Shown here in pieces: positions 30,370-36,731 of a DNA stretch of 39,279 nucleotides. Positions within the stretch are counted from its first letter, which is position 1; every line of letters starts with the position of its first letter. The stretch is from a virus: IMG/VR virus record IMGVR_UViG_3300046787_000253, positions 1 to 39,279 of that record; one strand, given 5' to 3'. The notes beneath the pieces were generated by a model. It saw only the letters and a program-made list of their open reading frames with translations. It was not told the origin of the DNA and ran no database searches. Both the position numbers and the translations under genes were made by a program.

Positions 30370-31557
30370 ATGAGATACAGAATAAACGAAACAATTGCGA
30401 AACAATTAGGACTTGAGATAAATAAATCAGGTCGTTACAGAATTACTAAAGAACAAGAGAAAGAGTACTTTAAGATAAAGTCAGAAACAGACTCAAATAA
30501 TTACCAATCTAAAAGTAATACTCACTTTACAGCTATAGCTGATAATGGAAGTTTAATGAATATCCAACAATATTGTGAGTATTACGGATTGGATTATTCT
30601 AAAATTAGAAGTTGGAAATTAATTACTCACTCTTCTGTTCCATTTTATAATGTTGTTTTTTACGAAACATTTGAAGAAAAAGATGATACATTTAGAGAAG
30701 ACCTTATTAGAGATTTACAACAGTACTCTCCTAAGTTCCCTAAATTAGAACGCATAGAGAGTAACGATAGTTATCTCTTGGTTATAGACCCTGCTGATGT
30801 TCATATCGGTAAGTTATGCTCTGCCTTTGAAGTCGGGGAGTCTTACAATAACCAAATAGCAGTACAAAGAGTACTGAGTGGTGTTAGAGGTATATTGGAT
30901 AAAGTATCGTCATTTAAGATTGATAAAATATTATTTATAGGTGGTAACGATATATTACATATCGATACACCTAAGCGTACAACTACAAGTGGTACACCTC
31001 AAGATACAGATGGAATGTGGCACTCTAACTTTCTAATCGCCAAGCAATTATATGTAGATACGTTAGAGATGCTGCTCTCTGTAGCTGATGTGCATTTCAC
31101 ATTTAATCCAAGTAATCACGATTATATGAATGGGTTTTTCTTAGCTCAGGTTATAGAGGCTTACTTTAAGAATTGTGAGAATATTACATTTGACTGCTCA
31201 ATCGCTCATCGTAAAGGATTTAGATACCACAACAATTTAATTGGTACTACTCACGGAGACGGGGCTAAACAGGATTTACTACCGTTATTAATGGCTCAGG
31301 AGTTCCCGCTAGAGTGGAGTCAAACCAAGCACAGATACATTTATACGCACCACGTGCATCATAAAACATCAAAAGACTATATTGGAATTACGGTAGAGAG
31401 TCTTAGAAGTCCAAGCGGTACAGATAGTTGGCACTCACGTAATGGCTACCAACACGCACCTAAAGCTATTGAAGGCTTTTTACATTGTAAGGTTAATGGT
31501 CAGGTGGCACGGATTACGAATTTATTTATTCTAATGATTTCGGTATTTATGTGGTAA
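30370..31557 (+). CDS. Calcineurin-like metallophosphoesterase
   Basis: A 395-residue enzyme. Residues 1-120 include a helix-turn-helix-like part (MNIQQYCEYYGLDYSKIRSW). Metallophosphatase motifs follow in order: DxH in DPADVHIGK (Asp143, His145), GGND (residues 191-194), SNHD (His250, Asp251), GTTHGDG (His295), and THHVHH (His328, His330). Such phage enzymes are often placed with head or DNA genes, and proposed roles include nuclease or phosphodiesterase activity. Substrate is unknown. The last 10 residues (FILMISVFMW) extend beyond the usual GQVARxT end and may be readthrough of a worn terminus. A bidirectional terminator follows. Confidence 0.85.
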   Translation: MRYRINETIAKQLGLEINKSGRYRITKEQEKEYFKIKSETDSNNYQSKSNTHFTAIADNGSLMNIQQYCEYYGLDYSKIRSWKLITHSSVPFYNVVFYETFEEKDDTFREDLIRDLQQYSPKFPKLERIESNDSYLLVIDPADVHIGKLCSAFEVGESYNNQIAVQRVLSGVRGILDKVSSFKIDKILFIGGNDILHIDTPKRTTTSGTPQDTDGMWHSNFLIAKQLYVDTLEMLLSVADVHFTFNPSNHDYMNGFFLAQVIEAYFKNCENITFDCSIAHRKGFRYHNNLIGTTHGDGAKQDLLPLLMAQEFPLEWSQTKHRYIYTHHVHHKTSKDYIGITVESLRSPSGTDSWHSRNGYQHAPKAIEGFLHCKVNGQVARITNLFILMISVFMW

Positions 31558-31570
31558 TTAAAATAAATTT

Positions 31571-31600
31571 AAAAGACATCCCGAAAGATGTCTTTTATTT
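31571..31600. terminator. Bidirectional intrinsic terminator
   Basis: A perfect 10-bp stem, AAAAGACATC (31571-31580) with GATGTCTTTT (31587-31596), closes a CCGAAA loop and is followed by ATTTT. The A-tract on the other side lets it act on minus-strand transcripts as well. It ends the late transcript. Confidence 0.88.
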
Positions 31601-31603
31601 TAG

Positions 31604-31611
31604 TATCTTTG
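31604..31611 (+). promoter_or_regulatory. Promoter -7 box with no downstream gene
   Basis: TATCTTTG (context TTTAGTATCTTTGAT) is a perfect box on the plus strand, but the following genes are on the minus strand. It should drive only the short RNA described next. Confidence 0.6.
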
Positions 31612-31614
31612 ATA

Positions 31615-31685
31615 CGTTTCATAAGTTTTAGTTTTTTCTGGTTCTTTCGGATTGACCCCTATCTCAAGTAGGGGTCTCTCTTTTT
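31615..31685 (+). ncRNA. Candidate small RNA, about 70 nt
   Basis: A box at 31604 is followed within about 40 bases by a strong terminator: an 8-bp stem, GACCCCTA (31654-31661) with TAGGGGTC (31669-31676), loop TCTCAAG and tail TCTCTTTTT. No gene fits in between. The U-rich 5' half (31620-31650) could pair with A-rich leaders of phage or host messages. Existence of the transcript is inferred from promoter and terminator alone. The location between convergent gene blocks would suit an independent RNA. Confidence 0.5.
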
Positions 31686-31699
31686 ATAGTGAGTTAAAA

Positions 31700-31960
31700 T
31701 TAAATATTTGGAGCAGGAAACCAATGAGTTACTTCAAAATCATCTATTTCACATTCTGTTATTATCTTACCTTCTTCAATATAAAAACACCCATTGCTTG
31801 ATGCCCAAAACCAACCTTCGTTTGTAATGTAAATATAAGAGCCTATAAACAGATTAAAACTATTTTCTGAATAGCACCAAACTGTTTGATTTTCTCTTGG
31901 CATTTTATCATTAACAGAAATCCAACCTTCTGATAATATTTGTTTTGTTCCTTTTACCAT
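31700..31960 (-). CDS. DUF551-like protein
   Basis: An 86-residue protein. GWISVNDKMPRENQTVWCYSE at the start and DDFEVTHWFPAP at the end are the typical ends of DUF551, a small family common in phages, of unknown function. The centre has aromatic-rich strands (EGWFWASSNG). It is the last gene of the minus-strand operon and overlaps the exonuclease stop by 7 bases. Confidence 0.85.
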   Translation of the reverse strand: MVKGTKQILSEGWISVNDKMPRENQTVWCYSENSFNLFIGSYIYITNEGWFWASSNGCFYIEEGKIITECEIDDFEVTHWFPAPNI

Positions 31961-32616
31961 TGTTTTTTGTTATTTATTTTTTCAATATACTCTTTCTTTA
32001 TTGCAATAGCTTGTTCAAGCCTTTCTTTTATCAATTCTATCATATCTTCGTCACGTTCAACGATAATTGTATGATGATATACTTTATCATTTACTTCTAA
32101 ATAATTGAAGAAATAGGCTTTATTTCGATTCGTAGCCAACATCTGCATCTGCATTTGAGCTACATATATCTTATCAATGTTCTCTTCAGCTACTAATCTA
32201 AAAAATTTCTTTCCCTTAGGGCATTTTATCTCTAAAATCGCATCCTTATCAATCAGTCCATCAGGAGAAGCTCCAGCGTGTTCGCCATAAGTAAAAAAGC
32301 TACAGTTTTGTACGTTTAGATTTGGATGTACTTCTTTGAACTTAGCAAAAGCAATTGGCTCTAAATCAATACCACGTTGCATATCTTTAGAAGTAAATCC
32401 TTCTTCTACTTCTCCATATAATTGCTCGATAGCTTTATCGATAGCATACGTCTCTCCTGTTAGCCCCATACCTTTTATTCCTAATAAATCAATAATCTTA
32501 CTTGCCGTGAATTTTCCATACCTTTCTTTGTACCAAGATAAACTTCTTTGTTGGTCATCTTTCCCCATAGAGATGTCTCTATGCGGAAATGTGTCATACT
32601 TTACTTCTTTCCTCAT
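31954..32616 (-). CDS. YqaJ-type recombination exonuclease
   Basis: A 220-residue nuclease of the lambda-exonuclease-like PD-(D/E)XK fold. Motifs: SWYKERYGKFTASKI (residues 27-41), RGIDLEPIAFAKF (Glu86), GASPDG (Asp119), ILEIKCP (Glu129 and Lys131) and YVAQMQMQM (151-159), which is the standard order. It resects DNA ends for strand annealing and recombination. No single-strand annealing partner is obvious, although the SSB-like protein at 35324 may help. It is one of three minus-strand genes and overlaps both neighbours (23 and 7 bases). Confidence 0.93.
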   Translation of the reverse strand: MRKEVKYDTFPHRDISMGKDDQQRSLSWYKERYGKFTASKIIDLLGIKGMGLTGETYAIDKAIEQLYGEVEEGFTSKDMQRGIDLEPIAFAKFKEVHPNLNVQNCSFFTYGEHAGASPDGLIDKDAILEIKCPKGKKFFRLVAEENIDKIYVAQMQMQMLATNRNKAYFFNYLEVNDKVYHHTIIVERDEDMIELIKERLEQAIAIKKEYIEKINNKKQW

Positions 32617-32770
32617 AACTTTTAATTTCTTGTTTAATAATATCTTTAATAACTGGTTCTTTTATTGATTCTGCGAAATTCTTAATATGCTCTAATCTTC
32701 TTTTAAGCTCTACAACTTCTTGATGTAGAGTATGCACTCTTGCCTCTAATCTTCTTTCTTCGTTACTCAT
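32594..32770 (-). CDS. Small coiled-coil protein (58 aa), first of the minus operon
   Basis: A 58-residue product (RRLEARVHTLHQEVVELKRRLEHI, then IKDIIKQEIKSYEERSKV) that is almost entirely charged helix and probably a dimeric coiled coil. It overlaps the exonuclease start by 23 bases in another frame. It may be an accessory factor of the exonuclease. No family is recognised. A well-spaced minus-strand promoter lies upstream. Confidence 0.6.
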   Translation of the reverse strand: MSNEERRLEARVHTLHQEVVELKRRLEHIKNFAESIKEPVIKDIIKQEIKSYEERSKV

Positions 32771-32791
32771 TGTAAAATTGTTTATAGACTA

Positions 32792-32821
32792 CAAATTAAC
32801 ACATTATACCTTAAACTACAA
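32792..32821 (-). promoter_or_regulatory. Promoter of the minus-strand exonuclease operon
   Basis: Read on the minus strand, TTG (complement of 32819-32821) is followed after 19 bases by TTAATTTG (complement of 32792-32799), one base away from TAnnTTTG. It lies 21 bases upstream of the first minus-strand start. Confidence 0.55.
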
Positions 32822-32864
32822 AATATTAGCCTTATTTATAATGTTTAAAAATAGTGAATAACTA

Positions 32865-32895
32865 TTGCGTATTATGTTTTTTATCTTTTACTTTG
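32865..32895 (+). promoter_or_regulatory. Promoter of the rightward replication genes
   Basis: TTG at 32865-32867 is followed after 20 bases by TTACTTTG (32888-32895), one mismatch from TAnnTTTG. The ATG at 32900 lies 4 bases beyond the box, so the transcript may be leaderless. It is divergent from the minus promoter 66 bases away. Confidence 0.5.
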
Positions 32896-32899
32896 TCAA

Positions 32900-33100
32900 A
32901 TGAAAAATGCAGAAATAAGTCAAATATTACAATATTGCGGTGTCAAGGAACATCGCTTGTGGGATTTGCCTCGCCCTAAGTGGACTCAAGACGATTTTAA
33001 TGAACTGAAACAAATATTATGGAACAAAGAATCAGAGATATTATCAAAAGAGAAACAGGATTTGATATATCCCACAAAACAAGAAAACAAGAATATGTAG
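32900..33100 (+). CDS. Small protein with LWDLPRPKW module (66 aa)
   Basis: A 66-residue protein. Residues 1-42, beginning MKNAEISQ and containing RLWDLPRPKWTQDDFNELKQIL, are closely matched by the N-terminus of the gene at 33811 (MRNAEIS ... YLWDLPRPKW ... DF..L.QI). The shared module supports real coding. The last 27 residues overlap the next gene by 82 bases in another frame and are low-complexity. The role is unknown, but the pairing with DNA-binding domains in both places suggests a replication-linked adaptor. Confidence 0.7.
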   Translation: MKNAEISQILQYCGVKEHRLWDLPRPKWTQDDFNELKQILWNKESEILSKEKQDLIYPTKQENKNM

Positions 33101-33273
33101 AGCTACGCTCACTATACTATGTAATACTAAAAGAGTTTGGCTATAGTTATTCAAGAATAGCACGAACACTATCCAAAGACCACGGGACTGTAATACACGG
33201 AATTAACTATTACCAAAATATAAATTCAAAACAATTAGAGAAACTAAAACAATTAATTATTAAAGAACTATGA
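33019..33273 (+). CDS. Stand-alone DnaA domain IV-like DNA-binding protein
   Basis: An 84-residue protein. Residues 20-65, TRKQEYVELRSLYYVILKEF then SRIARTLSKDHGTVIHG, follow the DnaA domain IV plan, where the signature is (R/K)DHTTVxHA within a helix-turn-helix that reads DnaA boxes. Here the signature is KDHGTVIHG. No AAA+ domain is present, so it cannot act as a full initiator. It may recruit or block DnaA, or regulate transcription. It overlaps the previous gene by 82 bases and the next by 4. Confidence 0.82.
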   Translation: MEQRIRDIIKRETGFDISHKTRKQEYVELRSLYYVILKEFGYSYSRIARTLSKDHGTVIHGINYYQNINSKQLEKLKQLIIKEL

Positions 33274-33833
33274 AAAAGTATGTATGTGTTAAAGACTATG
33301 TTACATCAGAAGGAGATGTAGCTTTTAAACAAGGTAAGATTTATGAGCTTACTAGTAACGGAATGTTGTATTCTGAATTAGCTGGAGTTAAGTATTACTT
33401 GACTGAGCAATTTAAGAAGGTTAATTTTAAGAAGTACAAACCAGTTAAGTCATTTGGAGGTAAAGGATTATTTGATTCAACAACTTGCGTTCCAACAGCT
33501 AACGGTTTATGGACTGGAAGAACTATTACTAAAGATGTAGTTGATAGAATTAATAGCACTTGGAATATTACCACTACAAATCCTACTAATGATGGGGTAT
33601 GGGTAAGCGAGTTTACTAAGTTTACAGAAAAAGACTCAATCGTTGAAGCGGTTGTTAAGAAGTTCCAAGACAGGTCGAGAGTAGGTATTGAAAAATACGG
33701 TACTACTTTAGCTGGTAATAATAGTTTAACTACTCTACAGTGGATAGATGAGGCTCAAGCTGAGGCTATGGATTTTTGTCTTTATTTAGAACGTCTTAAA
33801 CAAGAGTTTAATGAGGAACGCAGAAATAAGTAA
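33270..33833 (+). CDS. Phage protein with C-terminal EKYGTTL helical domain
   Basis: A 187-residue protein of two parts. Residues 1-55 look like a small beta-barrel (VCVKDYVTSEGDVAFKQGKI). Residues 120-180 (EAVVKKFQDRSRVGIEKYGTTL, then WIDEAQAEAMDFCLYLERL) match a helical phage domain usually written as GxxKYGttL...EE.MDa..YL. Its helices recall all-alpha NTP pyrophosphatases of the MazG group, but key residues are not certain. It could act in nucleotide metabolism. It overlaps the preceding gene by 4 and the next by 23 bases. Confidence 0.62.
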   Translation: MKKYVCVKDYVTSEGDVAFKQGKIYELTSNGMLYSELAGVKYYLTEQFKKVNFKKYKPVKSFGGKGLFDSTTCVPTANGLWTGRTITKDVVDRINSTWNITTTNPTNDGVWVSEFTKFTEKDSIVEAVVKKFQDRSRVGIEKYGTTLAGNNSLTTLQWIDEAQAEAMDFCLYLERLKQEFNEERRNK

Positions 33834-34179
33834 AGTATTATTTGAATCAAACAATAAAGACTCTTACTTATGGGATTTGCCAAGACCGAAATGGAAGCCA
33901 ATTGATTTTTATAATCTAAACCAAATCAAAAATGGTCATAGTTATAAAAACAAAAAGAAAGTACACGATTTTGTAGAGCTATCAGATAAGAGTCTTTCAA
34001 TGCAGAGGTCACAATCACATCTGATGAAACAAGTCAGAAGAAAATCAGATGGTAAAATATTTAGCGGAATGATACAGTTATGTAGAGAAACAGGAATTAA
34101 TCGCTCATCGTTATCACTAGCACTAAACAAAAGACCAAACGCACCACAGAAATACATAGACGAATACGAATTTATATGA
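33811..34179 (+). CDS. LWDLPRPKW module fused to a NUMOD1-like DNA-binding domain
   Basis: A 122-residue protein. Residues 1-42 repeat the module of the gene at 32900 (MRNAEISKVL, YLWDLPRPKW). A basic linker follows (YKNKKKVHDFVELSDKS). Residues 77-120 (VRRKSDGKIFSGMIQLCRET, then GINRSSLSLALNKR) resemble NUMOD1, a helix-turn-helix seen in homing endonucleases. No nuclease domain is present, so it may be a domesticated DNA-binding protein. It overlaps both neighbours (23 and 4 bases). Confidence 0.68.
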   Translation: MRNAEISKVLFESNNKDSYLWDLPRPKWKPIDFYNLNQIKNGHSYKNKKKVHDFVELSDKSLSMQRSQSHLMKQVRRKSDGKIFSGMIQLCRETGINRSSLSLALNKRPNAPQKYIDEYEFI

Positions 34180-34409
34180 AACAAATGAGAACCCCTTTTG
34201 ATGAATTATTTACAGTAGGAATGATTACAAGGCTTACTAAATTAAGCGACACTACTGTAAGAAAAAGAATAGAGCAGTTGGAATTATATCCAGCGGGTCT
34301 GAACGGTAAGGTTAAATATTACCACCACTCAGCAATAGAATACATTATTAATTTTGAACCTAATTTCAAATACTTAATTTTTGAATCAAAGCTAAATTAT
34401 GATAACTAA
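34176..34409 (+). CDS. Small helix-turn-helix protein (MerR/excisionase-like)
   Basis: A 77-residue protein. Residues 8-55 (DELFTVGMITRLTKLSDTTV, then RIEQLELYPAGLNGKVKYYH) have the layout of a winged helix-turn-helix of the MerR/excisionase type: a helix, a turn, a recognition helix, and a wing with aromatic residues. It is a candidate regulator or DNA-bending factor. No integrase is present in the window, so an excisionase role is not supported. It overlaps the neighbours by 4 and 11 bases. Confidence 0.65.
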   Translation: MKQMRTPFDELFTVGMITRLTKLSDTTVRKRIEQLELYPAGLNGKVKYYHHSAIEYIINFEPNFKYLIFESKLNYDN

Positions 34410-34845
34410 ATTTGAAGAACGATTCGGATATATGCTATCCGATAATAACAGACTACCACATACTGCTACAATTAAGAAATACTTTATTGAGCGTATGTTA
34501 AACGAGGGATGCCCTAAAATATCAGTGGCAGAATACTTTGGACTAAAGAGAGATACTATAAACAAAATAATAAAGGCTGAGAAATGTTCGCATTATTTTA
34601 GAATAGCAGAGCTTATAAGTTCAGAGAATACGGAGGACTTCAAAAAGGAATACCCATATGAGAAGCCTGAGAAATTTGTAGTAGAGAAGAATGCACCACG
34701 TTTCTCGTTGTACGAGACAATAGCAATACTTAGAAAAGAACCTAAGTGTAAGCTATGGAATAAAGACTTTAGAAAATTTGATAACAAAGATTGGATTAAA
34801 ATAAATAAGCTATATGAAACAAAGCCCACTACAGCGAATAATTAA
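34399..34845 (+). CDS. Helix-turn-helix protein (148 aa)
   Basis: A 148-residue basic protein. Residues 22-60 (HTATIKKYFIERMLNEGCPK, then ISVAEYFGLKRDTINKIIKA) form a clear helix-turn-helix. Its arrangement recalls the DnaA domain IV-like gene at 33019 but lacks the DHxTV signature. Residues 85-140 may be a second helical domain (LYETIAILRKEPKCKLWNKD). It may take part in replication or regulation. The start is 11 bases inside the preceding gene. Confidence 0.6.
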   Translation: MITKFEERFGYMLSDNNRLPHTATIKKYFIERMLNEGCPKISVAEYFGLKRDTINKIIKAEKCSHYFRIAELISSENTEDFKKEYPYEKPEKFVVEKNAPRFSLYETIAILRKEPKCKLWNKDFRKFDNKDWIKINKLYETKPTTANN

Positions 34846-34936
34846 AGTTATGAATTACTACTACCGACAAGGCGCTAATAAGGAATCGGTAAACAAAGTA
34901 TATAAAAACATTTTAAAAAAGAAATATGGAGTATAG
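34814..34936 (+). CDS. Very small basic protein (40 aa)
   Basis: A 40-residue frame (MKQSPLQRIIKVMNYYYRQG, then ANKESVNKVYKNILKKKYGV). It overlaps the previous gene by 32 bases and the MazG-like start by 11. Another ATG at 34850 would give a 28-residue form. The pattern of Tyr and Lys residues and the helix-forming stretch suggest a small nucleic-acid binder. Coding is plausible but unproven. Confidence 0.45.
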   Translation: MKQSPLQRIIKVMNYYYRQGANKESVNKVYKNILKKKYGV

Positions 34937-35225
34937 AGAATTAGAACAATTAGTAATTAAGTGGGCTGATAGTCGTGGAATATTTGAGAAAGGAAATCCA
35001 ACAGCTCAGGCTCTTAAAACAGTTGAAGAGGCTGATGAACTAGTTGACGCTATAGATAAACAAGACAGAGAAGAAGTAGTCGATGCGCTTGGAGATATTT
35101 TAGTAACTATTATAATTCAAGCAGAAATGCAAGGTCTAAAACTTGAAGATTGCCTACTTAGTGCTTACAATGTAATATCAAAAAGGCAGGGAACTATGAA
35201 AAATGGACAATTTATTAAAGAATAA
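34926..35225 (+). CDS. MazG-like nucleotide pyrophosphohydrolase
   Basis: A 99-residue all-alpha NTP pyrophosphohydrolase. Motifs: KWADSRGIFEKGNPTAQAL (residues 12-30), KTVEEADEL with the metal-binding Glu residues (31-39), and VVDALGDILVTII (residues 51-63) with Asp53 and Asp57. The later AYNVISKRQGTMKNGQFIK is typical of phage MazG-like proteins. Such enzymes hydrolyse NTPs or dNTPs and may adjust the nucleotide pool or alarmone signalling during infection. The stop is followed by a 98-base gap with a promoter-like sequence. Confidence 0.92.
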   Translation: MEYRELEQLVIKWADSRGIFEKGNPTAQALKTVEEADELVDAIDKQDREEVVDALGDILVTIIIQAEMQGLKLEDCLLSAYNVISKRQGTMKNGQFIKE

Positions 35226-35226
35226 T

Positions 35227-35256
35227 TTGTCAGTTCCAAATAAAGTATTATTTTTA
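35227..35256 (+). promoter_or_regulatory. Possible promoter and leader of the SSB-like gene
   Basis: TTG (35227-35229), 19 bases, then TATTTTTA (35249-35256, one mismatch). Downstream at 35274-35292 a small GAGG/CCTC hairpin lies in the leader, about 30 bases before the start. It could be a protein-binding site for autoregulation, but it is weak. Confidence 0.35.
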
Positions 35257-35323
35257 CCACATCATAATTAACCGAGGTAAGGTCTGAGCCTCTTCATTTC
35301 AGTCCATAAAACAAATATATATT

Positions 35324-36040
35324 ATGAGTTCAAACAGAGCGAAAGCATTTTCTCAACCGCTTTCAAATCCAGCAAAAAGATTTTTAGAGTGGAAGTCCAA
35401 CGATAAGACGTTCGGATATTTTGACAAATCAATTGCAGAGAGTATGAAAGGCAAATCAGCAGAAGAAATTAAAGAAGCTGCTAATGTCAGAGTTACCTTA
35501 CCCTTTAAATTTTTAGTACTAGACCAACTTCACACTGTTAGTGGATGGAATGACGCTACATCAAGTGGTATCTATTCTAATGAGGTTAAGTTTATCTCTA
35601 AGCAAGTAATGACTGTTAAGCCATTCAAAGGTAACGAGATTGCTAAAGGATTGTATGCTGACATTAAAGAGAAGGTTAAGAACGCAGGAGGACACTATGT
35701 TAAGTCTATCTACATTATGTTAGAAGATGGAACATTAGCTAACATCCAATTAAAGGGGTCTGCTGTGCAACAATGGGGCGAATTTACCAACAAAAGTCTA
35801 TCGAGACTACCTGAAGAGTGGGTTGTAGTAGATAAGGCTGTAGAAGGCAAAAAAGGAGCTGTTAAGTTTACAACACCAGGATTTAAGTTTGATGGTTCGT
35901 TAAATGATGCACAAGCCGCACAAGCTGATGCTGTTTTTGATGAATTGGAGACTTATTTAAAGGCTTACTTGATTAAAGAGGAAGCTCCAGTAGAAGTTGA
36001 AGACTTAAACCAAGAAGTAGACGATTTAGACTTTATCTAG
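35324..36040 (+). CDS. Single-stranded DNA-binding-like protein
   Basis: A 238-residue protein. The body (residues 40-190) alternates beta-strands (VRVTLPFKFLVLDQLHTV, KSIYIMLEDGTLANIQLKG, EWVVVDKAVEGKKGAVKFTT), as in an OB-fold. The acidic tail ends EVDDLDFI, like the C-terminal tips of SSB and T7 gp2.5 that recruit replication partners. Similar proteins occur in phages of Bacteroidota next to replication genes. It should coat single-stranded DNA during replication and end resection. It may be the partner of the YqaJ-type exonuclease. Confidence 0.75.
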   Translation: MSSNRAKAFSQPLSNPAKRFLEWKSNDKTFGYFDKSIAESMKGKSAEEIKEAANVRVTLPFKFLVLDQLHTVSGWNDATSSGIYSNEVKFISKQVMTVKPFKGNEIAKGLYADIKEKVKNAGGHYVKSIYIMLEDGTLANIQLKGSAVQQWGEFTNKSLSRLPEEWVVVDKAVEGKKGAVKFTTPGFKFDGSLNDAQAAQADAVFDELETYLKAYLIKEEAPVEVEDLNQEVDDLDFI

Positions 36041-36129
36041 ACCAAACAACAACACAACTACTTAACCCTCTGTTTTACAGGTGGTTACTTATTTATTTTA
36101 GTTATTAATACCATTGCGTCAATATGACA
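36041..36129. other. Non-coding gap after the SSB-like gene
   Basis: The first part of a 309-base gene-free stretch. CCCTCTGTTTTACAGGTGG (36065-36083) has a short CTGT/ACAG dyad. No terminator with a clear U-tract is visible. The rest of the stretch holds the inverted-repeat element and a promoter, listed separately. Confidence 0.4.
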
Positions 36130-36240
36130 CAGTACGCATTACGTTGAAAAAAGTCGTTTTTTAGGGACACCCCCCTTCTTTTTTTGATTTTTAATAGGGG
36201 TGTCTCTCAAAACAGCATACCAATGCGTTGTTACGTTATT
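36130..36240. repeat. Inverted-repeat element, copy 2 (degenerate right arm)
   Basis: The left arm CAGTACGCATTACGTTGA (36130-36147) is identical to that at 5442. Both copies continue with CGTTTTTTAGGGACACCCCCC (here 36155-36175). The inner right arm is shortened to AGGGGTGTCTC (36196-36206), and the outer right arm is eroded to CAATGCGTTGTTACG (36221-36235). Orientation is the same as in copy 1. It lies upstream of the promoter at 36270. Confidence 0.82.
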
Positions 36241-36269
36241 TATTATTATTATAAATAATAAAAAGGGTA

Positions 36270-36328
36270 TTGTGTATATAAAAAATATAATATACATTTG
36301 CTATATAAATAAGAGAGATTCTCTTATT
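36270..36328 (+). promoter_or_regulatory. Promoter and 5' hairpin of the right-end gene block
   Basis: TTG (36270-36272), 20 bases, then TACATTTG (36293-36300): the best-spaced promoter in the window. AATAAGAGA/TCTCTTATT (36308-36316 with 36320-36328, loop GAT) forms a 9-bp hairpin close to the expected 5' end, likely protecting the message or presenting a site for regulation. A 21-base AT-rich leader follows. Confidence 0.72.
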
Positions 36329-36349
36329 TCAAAAGTTAATTATTTTATT

Positions 36350-36730
36350 ATGAAACAAAACATTATTATTGTTGGAAACAACTACCAAGACTTTGTCGAA
36401 AAAGCTAAAGAGGTTACCAAGGGGTATCAAGTGGTTTGGTATGAACGTATCTTATTTAATGAGAAGTTCAAATTCTCCAAATGTAAAATAGATACTCAGG
36501 TTATAATCCTAAGACGTATTAGAAGTAGGAATGATATACCCAGGTGGTTTAAATTATCTAAATACTCAATAACAGTAGAAAAGAGAGGTTACCCTTTATT
36601 TTTGGTTTATCCAAAGATGGTATTTAATTGTCCTCCTAATCTATTTAAACTATTACCAAGAAGAATAACCGCAAATTGCAAATTAATTTTTAACGATGAG
36701 CAAGATTTTGCTCATACTAAAACAAACTAA
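36350..36730 (+). CDS. Basic hypothetical protein (126 aa)
   Basis: Taken from ATG 36350, since the open frame upstream runs through the promoter and hairpin. The 126-residue protein begins KQNIIIVGNNYQDFVEKAKEV, a strand followed by a helix. It is rich in Lys, Arg and aromatic residues (LRRIRSRNDIPRWFKLSKYS). Two Cys residues occur in a later FNCPPN and ANCKL. No family is recognised. It is the first gene of the right-end block, ahead of a strong promoter, so it is probably expressed early. Confidence 0.62.
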   Translation: MKQNIIIVGNNYQDFVEKAKEVTKGYQVVWYERILFNEKFKFSKCKIDTQVIILRRIRSRNDIPRWFKLSKYSITVEKRGYPLFLVYPKMVFNCPPNLFKLLPRRITANCKLIFNDEQDFAHTKTN

Positions 36731-36731
36731 A

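Noticed and set aside
31490-31557. Frameshift near the end of the phosphoesterase
   Set aside because: Another frame is open past the stop (reading GTDYEFIYSNDFG), but the GQVARIT ending in the annotated frame matches the usual end of such proteins, and the alternative runs through a terminator hairpin.
34176-34409. Excisionase or lysogeny switch
   Set aside because: The helix-turn-helix protein alone does not show lysogeny. No integrase, attachment site or CI-like repressor is visible in the window.
36200-36349. N-terminal extension of the gene at 36350
   Set aside because: The upstream frame starts in the right arm of the inverted-repeat element and covers the promoter and 5' hairpin. The ATG at 36350 fits the promoter position.
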